NCBI GenBank assembly: GCA_019359835.1
Contig: CM033330.1
Span: forward strand, 8,868,501-8,932,500
Direction: 5' to 3'
From: Pharus latifolius
Lineage: Eukaryota > Streptophyta > Magnoliopsida > Poales > Poaceae
Length of the DNA: 64,000 bases
Part shown: one piece after another, positions 57,665-64,000 of the stretch
Numbering within the stretch: the first letter of the stretch is position 1
Layout of the letters: every line of letters starts with the position of its first letter
The notes under the pieces: model-generated
The model's database searches: none
The model's input: the letters and a program-made list of their open reading frames with translations, nothing else
What the model was told of the DNA's origin: nothing
Translations under genes and position numbers: made by a program

Positions 57665-60457
57665 TGTAGGATCAAGGATGCCGACTAGAGGGGGGGTGAA
57701 TAGGAGGCTTTTAAAATTTCTTTCCAATTTAACAATTTTAAAAGATATTTAGGATAACCTAGTGTTGCAAAGGTTTAGCAATCAAACATCTAGTTGCATT
57801 CAATCATATGAAATATTCAATATAACATGCAACAATAGTAAATCAAGAAATTGTGTCAATATGAATACGAATTATACAAAAGAGACAAAATTGACACAAT
57901 GATTTTTATCGAGGTCTCGGAGACTCGCCCAGTCTCCCCTACTCCTCGTTGAAGCGCTCATGCGTGAGCCTCGCTTCTTTATCCACGAAGGATATTTCAC
58001 TCGGGTTGCTCCTTCTCCACACCGGATAGGCGAGTACCAAACCTTTCACACGTTGTTTGTCGGCCTCTCCAACAAACTTCAACCGGGAGAGATCGCGACT
58101 CTCCTCCGACACTGTCTAGGCGAAGGCGATCGCCAAGAGTAACAAGTCGGATGCGCTTTCACTTGAACGAATCTCGTGCTAGAAGCTCAAAGATGCAAAT
58201 GAGATGCTCAATACTCTAGCACTAGCATGCAAATGATGATTGAAGTGTACTAAGCACTATTAACCTCACACAAATACGTTCTCTCAAATCTACTCAAGAT
58301 TTGGGCTCAAATCTAGCCTCTAGATGCAATATAGCAAATGCAAAGTCTTGGCTAGCTTATCAACTGAAATATGAACACTTTGAGTAGCCCCAAATGAAGG
58401 CAAACACAAGATATATATAGTCCTCAAGGAAAACTAGCCGCTTGCCACGAACTGACAAAGTTTTGTACAGGCCGGACATTGTCCGGCCATGCCGGACACT
58501 GTCCGGCCAGTACACCAAAATGCGACCATTGCAAAACGTCAATTACCGTTGGGACATTTTTTTTGTAAAGGCTGGACATTGTTCGGCCATGTCGAACAAA
58601 AACCCCGGACGTATATATCTGTCTCTGTTTCATTTCTCTGCTCAAAAAATTTGTACAGGCCAGACAATGTCCGGCCATATCGGACAAAGTCTGGCCTTCC
58701 CAGACAAAAGCCCCGGACGGATGCAAACGTCTCTGGTTTCATTTCGCAAAAGGCTGAAAAAATTTGTATAGGCCGGACAATGTCCGGCCATGCCCGGACA
58801 AAGTCCGGCCACTACATATTGATAGTAAAACAAACATAATTTTTGATCCAGAGATCCGATTGAGATGATTTTTGGCTTGTTAGAAAGATAACTCAGAGAT
58901 CTACAATTTTGTCAACAGATACAAGACCTAGAAAGGTCTAGAAACTTCTAGAAAACTCAAAAACTTTCCTACTACCAAAATGTTCAACCCAAAAATCATC
59001 TCTAATGCAATTTAGGGTATTTGCACATACTGACTTGTTGTTTTCTCGCGGATATCTCAGCTGACACTCAGCGATGACCACGACCAATATGATTTATGAA
59101 CTAAAACCATTGATCGAATATCCGGTCGAAAACAGGTGGTCGAGTGGATTTGGTCGACCGTACACAAGCGAGCCGAAGACTGGTACGACCAGTTCGAACT
59201 CCTACGACCACGACCAAACCCTAAACAGAAAACCGCCAAACCGGTGACACGATCACGACCACGTATCAAACAAGGATACGATTAGAATGTGCAAGTACAA
59301 CCACGACCAGCTCTAGAAAATAAACCATTTAAATGGCTGGCGATCAAGACTAAGTATAGTTTTCAAAGCATTTTCTCTAATGCACCACAAACTACACTTA
59401 GACTCTCTAGCAATGCAAGAGGTGATAAAACACTAGTGCAAGATGATATGAATGCATTTGAGCTTCCGCACTAGATAGATTCAAGCTACTAGTTTCCAAT
59501 CCCTCTTAATAGTGTGGTCAAACTAGTAAAAAGAATCCTATCAACCCGGTCTATCTCCAAACACCGAGATTGGTAAAATCCTAAGAAAACAATCCTTAAT
59601 CTTGGATTTTACCTTCGGTGAAGTTCGACCTCGTGAAGCTCGACTACTCGAAGTTTGTCCTCGCAAAGCTCGACCTCGCTAAGGTTGACCTTACTCGAGA
59701 TGTCTCATATCGGCATCATCCTCATCATGCCCTTGTTTGCTTTCAGCCTGCAACCATTCTAAGACTAGAACACATACACTCAATGCACAAAAGGTAGTCT
59801 CATATACAACTCCTCATTAATCACCACCAGAGAAATCACTCCACACAAGAGTTAACTCGACGATTTTTCTCTTCGGTGAAATGATGAAACCAATTTCAAT
59901 AAGCAATAAATGAGTAAGATATGAATCCCACAATCATATAGAACCATATATGATACAAGAAATACGCACACGATCCATATTACTCAAGTCATGATATTAA
60001 TCAATAGAGATGACTAAAATGATGAGCTCCCCCTCAATCATTCACATAGATATCAAATCTAAAATAAGGAGTCATCAAACTTTTGCACAAACATAGACAA
60101 CTAATCATCCTGAGCTTTCCCTCAGCATGTGCATCGATATCAAGATTACGACAAAAGAAGTCATCAACTTCAGGATTTAACATATGACATTTCAATTTGC
60201 AGTTAACACAAGTTTGATGCAACCATTGAGTTCCCCCTCTACATATGCATCAATATTAAACCCACAACTAAGGAAACATCCATTTCAGGGTTTATCAATC
60301 CTTAATTCATTTTACTTGTGCTAAATCAGGATTTATCTAAGTTGTCATTTAATCCTCAAAGCTATCATTATCCAGATCAATATTAATCATTATGGATTTA
60401 TCCAAATCGTCATTAATCATCAAAACTTAGATATCTTAGATTGACCTAAATCCAACA
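57665..60457 (-). mobile_element. Solo LTR (copy B2), Sirevirus-like
   Basis: A 2793-bp unit starts TGTAGGATCAAGG and ends CTAAATCCAACA, with target duplications ATACC at 57660-57664 and 60458-60462. It has no primer-binding site, polypurine tract or coding region, so it is a solo LTR. On the minus strand TATATATA lies at 58419-58412, and four pairs of GC-rich palindromes lie upstream of it (58470-58810). The part 58930-60457 matches copy B1 at the left window edge. It lies inside a hAT MITE which lies inside the Sirevirus. Confidence 0.93.
58470..58810 (-). promoter_or_regulatory. Array of paired GGCCGGACA-N-TGTCCGGCC palindromes in LTR B2
   Basis: Perfect 19-bp palindromes occur at 58470-58488 and 58771-58789. 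A perfect 17-bp one lies at 58491-58507. One- or two-mismatch copies lie at 58570-58588, 58658-58676, about 58680-58695 and about 58792-58810, with a decayed one near 58591-58609. Pairs are 20-21 bp apart inside. First-copy centres (58479, 58579, 58667, 58780) are 100, 88 and 113 bp apart. The nearest copy is centred 60 bp from the minus-strand TATA at 58419. Confidence 0.8.
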
Positions 60458-60893
60458 ATACCCACGCCCCAACCCCGCCCTCGCTGGGGGCCTCGATACC
60501 CACTGGAGCACCGATAACCGTAGGCCGGCGGCGAGGCAGCGAGGGTAGTGTGGCGGCGAGGCGGTGATGACGAGGGCAACGGCGACGAGGTGGACTGGTG
60601 GAGAAGGCGGCGAGGCCGCGAGGGCGGCGTGGCCGCGAGGCGGTGATGATGAGGGCAACGACGACGAGGTGGACTGGTGGAGAAGGAGAATAGATCTAGG
60701 GTTGTGGAGTTGCGGGTAGGCGAATAGCGGGTGTGTGGGTTTGTAGTTTTTGGGTCCCCGTGGATTTTCGGGTTCGAGGATTAATTTCGCTTACTCACTC
60801 TAGAATTACCCGCGGTATTGGATTTCCCCCGTCCCCGCCCCGCGGGTTTTAAGTTTTCCCCATGCCCGCCCCGTTGCCATCCCTAGGCGAAGG

Positions 60894-61939
60894 GCCTCTA
60901 ATAGAAGATCCAACGGGGGGCAGATCAATGGCCAAGATAAAACAAGATGTTTTGATCCGATATTTTGTGGTTGGATGTTTGACGAGATATCCATCGGACG
61001 TACATTTTTGTTGTTGAAGGGTTTGACGTCTAGAAAAATTAGCAGTGACTGAAGGAAAAGGTGATTTAGTTCAAATTTAATTCGTCCTCGCTCCAAAAAC
61101 TTAAGAGCGGGCATGTATGATGTATTAGAGCAATTTTGAATCTATTTTCCAAAGATTTTAGCAACAAGAGATCTAGATGGATCAAAATAGAGTTTAAGAA
61201 AAACTTTTTGAACAAGTTTTGAACACTTTTGACAATTTTTCCAAACTGAAACATATGAGGTGAATTTTTTCATGAATTGACATGTACGAGTTTGAAATAC
61301 CATTATGGATTGAGATATGGCATGAAATCTCATTTTAATGACTAAACTCAATCAATTTTAAGTATAGGCTTTTGTGGGTCAAACTAGGTTTTTTGGTGAA
61401 ATTCAAACACCCATATCTTTCAAAGAAGAACTCTTTTGAGAAAACTTTGAACTAATAAAATCTTCGGTAGGATGATATCTAAAAGTTTTGTAAAGGATGT
61501 TTTGGCAACATCAAAATAGTTTTTGATTTGTGCATGGAAATGATTTTTCTCAAAAACAAAATCCCCGAAATTCATTTGGAGGCTAGTTTTTTTAAAAAAT
61601 GTTTAAATTCAATTTTCTTTCTTTCAAAAATTTTAGAAACATTTTATATACATATTTGAAACATTTTTATTGAAAACAAAAAACTTCTGAATTGTGAAAG
61701 TGAAAGTTGATTTTTAAAACCCATATTCATAATTTTTTTTTGGATATTTTCATATTTAGGAGTATAATATTCAAGAGATCAACTTCATACCACTCCCCCT
61801 TAAAGAGTGCCTCACAATTTCTTCAAGTTTTGAAATTTTTGAGAAATTTTTGTTAATTTTATAGGAAAATACAAGCAAGTGTAAGGGGGAGCAGGATTCT
61901 TTTGATCCATCTAGGAATATCAAAAGATCATAATGTGAT
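60894..61939 (-). other. Sirevirus spacer between pol and env-like regions
   Basis: AT-rich sequence without a supportable frame. It is continuous with the Sirevirus on both sides (pol to the right; the hAT MITE insertion to the left). Confidence 0.55.
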
Positions 61940-64000
61940 TAATGCACATTTGAAATATCAATGACTTCAATTCACTCCTAAACTTGCAAAATCTTGTCTC
62001 GTCCAAGAGTTTGGTGAAAATATCTGTTAATTGGTCATCGGTCTTGATGTGATTAATCTATGTTTTTCTTTGCACCATGATCTCTAATAAAATGGTGTCT
62101 GATACTATATGCTTGGTTCTTCAATATTGAACCAGATTATTCGCAATCTTGACATCACTATCATTGTCACACAAAAGAGACACATGATCAAAGAAAGTTC
62201 CATAATCCAATAAAGTTTGCTTCATCCACAAAAGTTGAGCACAACAACTACTCGCCAAAACATACCCGCCTGATGGTTGAAAGTGCTATGGAATTTTGTT
62301 TCATGGATGACCATGACACTAGAGATCTTCCCAAAAGTTAACAACTTTCAAATGTGCTTTTCTATCCATTTTGCACAGCATAATCCAAATCTGAATAACT
62401 AATTAATTCAAAATTTGCACTTTATGGATACCAAAACCCTATGCTAGGATAACATTTCAAATACCTAAGGATTCTTTTGATGGTAACCAAATGACACTCC
62501 TAAGGGGAAGCTGGAAACCTAACACACATGTAAACACTAAATATGATATCGTACTTAGATGTGGTAAGATAAAGCGAACTACCAATTATAGAATGATAAA
62601 ACTTGGAGTCAAATGGTTTACCTCCCTCATCTAAGTCAAGGTGGACATTTGTTGCCATAGGGGTCTTCATCGTCTTTGCATCATCTATGCCAAAGCGCTT
62701 GAGCAAGCCCTTCACATACTTGGATTAACTCACAAACATTTTGTTCCTGAGTTACTTTATTTGAAGTCCAAGGAAGAAACTTAGCTCTCCTTTCATTAAT
62801 ATCTCGAACTCTCTAGATATCATTTCACCAAATTCTCGACAAAAAGATTTGTTAGTAGAACTAAAAATGATGTCATCGACATAAATTTGGCAAACAAAGA
62901 AATCATTTTCAATCACTTTTGTAAATAAACTAGTGTCAACCTTCCTTATTTTAAAATCTTTTGAAATAAGAAAGTTTCTAAGGTGTTCATACCAAGCCTG
63001 AGGAGCTTGCTTTAGGCGAGTGTTTTGGAAAACTTGTAAATATGATTTGAAAATTTTGAATCTTCAAAACAGGGAAGTTGTTCTACAAAAACAAGTTCAG
63101 AAATTTTCCATTTATAAAGGCATTTTTTCCATTCATTTGAAAATTTTTTATCTCAAAGCTAGATGCAAATGCAAGATGAATATGAATTGCTTCCAATCTA
63201 GCTATGGGGGCAAAGGTTTCATTGAAATCCGAATATTCTACTTGAGAGTAGCCTTTTGCAACCAACCGTACCTTGTTCTGAACAACAATACCATTCTCAT
63301 CTTGTTTGTTCCAGACTACTCATTTTATGTTGATGATGTTGTGATCCTTAGGCCTTTCTACAAGAGTCCAAACTCCATTTTGAGTGAAGTTGTTTAGTTC
63401 TTCATGCATGTCATTCACCCAATTTGGATCACTAAGAGTTTTGTCTACACACTAGGGCTCCAAACAAGAAACAAACAAGTAATATTCATAAAATGAAGTG
63501 ATACAAGAATGAGTTTGAATAGCCTTACTAACATCACCCAAAATTTTATTTAATGGGTGATCTTTTGTGATGGAATGATGGAGCCTCATTTGGTTGCACT
63601 AACATTCTTTGATCTTCAAGTAGGTTATTTTCATCATCTTCATCATCATCCTCGTCTTTAGACTTGATGTCTCCAAGTGTCATCTTCTTGATAACTTGAC
63701 GGAGATCTTCATTACCTACATCATCATCATCTTCATCTTGCTCTCTTTGAGAGTGATTAGTCTCATCGAATTGCACATCACTGATTCTTCAATGCAAGTG
63801 ATAGAATAGCTAACTAGAAATTCTTCATCGACTCTTCTTTGAAACTTTCAAAGATGAACACGTTTTTTTTGGAAAATATAACATTTGCAATGAAAAACTT
63901 GAAAATAAGAAATATTTGTCTTGTGTCCAACTAAAATTTCATGAAGAGTTTTATTTAAAAGAGGATGAACATAAAGACGATTTATTGAATAACATGTGTT
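61940..64000 (-). pseudogene. Sirevirus pol relic: integrase end, reverse transcriptase, RNase H
   Basis: The minus strand reads from the right edge through an integrase C-terminal region (NKTLHEILVGHKTNISYFQVF, with the expected Cys-Lys-Cys nearby). A Glu/Asp-rich linker follows (63776-63546), then the reverse transcriptase (VAKGYSQVE, FNETFAPIARLEAI, about 63265-63083) and the region KGLLKRFGIDDAKTMKTPM (62715-62650). The RNase H end TDDQLTDIFTKLLDE lies at about 62040-61990. These are Copia motifs in canonical order. The usual YVDD box is represented only by a mutated form near 62880. Many stops and frameshifts make it dead. The gag and protease parts are beyond the right edge. Confidence 0.9.

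Larger units (their letters stand above)
57580..60885. mobile_element. hAT-type MITE (about 508 bp) interrupted by a solo LTR
   Basis: Terminal inverted repeats of TAGGGATGGCAACGGGG(T/C)GGG type lie at 57580-57600 and, reversed, at 60865-60885 (20 of 21 matching). The 8-bp flanks GACGGAGG (57572-57579) and GGCGAAGG (60886-60893) match at 6 of 8. Inside are CCCCGCCC-rich subterminal arms (57615-57658 and 60463-60860). Removing the LTR and one target copy leaves about 508 bp with no coding capacity. The inverted repeats resemble those of the element at 48882 in style (TAGGG-TGG-AACGG). Confidence 0.82.
50609..64000 (-). mobile_element. Sirevirus (Copia) retrotransposon, antisense, with nested insertions, cut by the window edge
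   Basis: Read on the minus strand from the right edge, the order is integrase end, reverse transcriptase, RNase H, spacer, env-like region, polypurine tract, 3' LTR. This is the Sirevirus order. The parts are the 3' LTR (50609-53562), polypurine tract (53563-53576), env-like relic (53976-56823) and pol relic (61940-64000). Three insertions break it: a Ty3-like solo LTR at 51965-53418, a Copia solo LTR at 54824-56262, and a hAT MITE at 57580-60885 that itself holds another solo LTR. All coding parts carry stops and frameshifts. The 5' LTR is outside the window. Confidence 0.88.

Noticed and set aside
1..64000. CRISPR array, bacterial operon or plasmid features
   Set aside because: Gene structure with spliceosomal introns and plant transposons rules out a prokaryotic origin. 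The regular repeats found are LTR or promoter repeats and minisatellites.
1..64000. tRNA or rRNA genes
   Set aside because: No cloverleaf with A and B boxes or rRNA-like conserved stretch was noticed on either strand. A tRNAscan-type search was not possible here.

Overview
This is nuclear DNA from a plant, most likely a commelinid (Poales-like) monocot. The two GST genes carry the NPRTDPDY/SSCSHR wording I associate with monocot zeta GSTs, an Alfin-like PHD gene has the usual plant five-exon layout, and most of the remainder is plant transposable element: Sirevirus-type Copia, other Copia and Ty3-type LTRs, PIF/Harbinger and hAT. The species cannot be named from the sequence. Only three host genes look intact: an Alfin-like histone reader (minus strand, 8510-15445) and a tandem pair of zeta-class glutathione S-transferases (plus strand, 25711-31953 and 38761-45849). 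For all three, exon by exon, every junction is GT-AG and the phases close to a full reading frame (258, 211 and 211 residues).

Layout. 1-3196 is a Sirevirus-like LTR (minus orientation, running off the left edge) that landed in a Harbinger transposase gene (3197-4087) and was itself hit by a 1746-bp solo LTR (798-2543, TSD ATATC). 4.1-8.5 kb holds a GC-rich tandem repeat, a weak primer-binding-site remnant and a long foldback. 8.5-15.4 kb is the Alfin-like gene, with an RNase H-domain retroelement relic in intron 2. 15.7-19.4 kb is a decayed two-ORF Harbinger (Pong-like) element. 19.4-25.7 kb is AT-rich with no gene I can support. 25.7-45.8 kb is the GSTZ pair, whose introns hold a solo LTR, a 90-bp micro-MITE and an internally amplified intron 1. 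46.6-47.7 kb is an old solo LTR and 48.9-50.3 kb a hAT-type element. From 50.6 kb to the right edge lies one antisense Sirevirus (3' LTR, polypurine tract, env-like relic, pol relic) broken by a Ty3-like solo LTR, a Copia solo LTR and a hAT MITE that in turn carries another Sirevirus-like solo LTR.

The most striking structure is in the Sirevirus-type LTRs. The plus-strand LTR at 798-2543 has eight copies of an 11-bp palindrome arranged as four pairs: 20-21 bp within a pair, about 100 bp between pairs, the array stopping about 60 bp before a TATA box. The LTR at 57665-60457 has the same geometry with a quite different, longer GC-rich palindrome. Two older relatives keep traces of it. Architecture seems conserved while the palindrome changes, as expected of an element-encoded or host-factor binding array that diversifies by family.

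Solo LTRs greatly outnumber complete elements here, so unequal or intra-element recombination has been active. Boundaries rest on target-site duplications and TG/CA ends read directly from the sequence; family names rest on recognised protein motifs.
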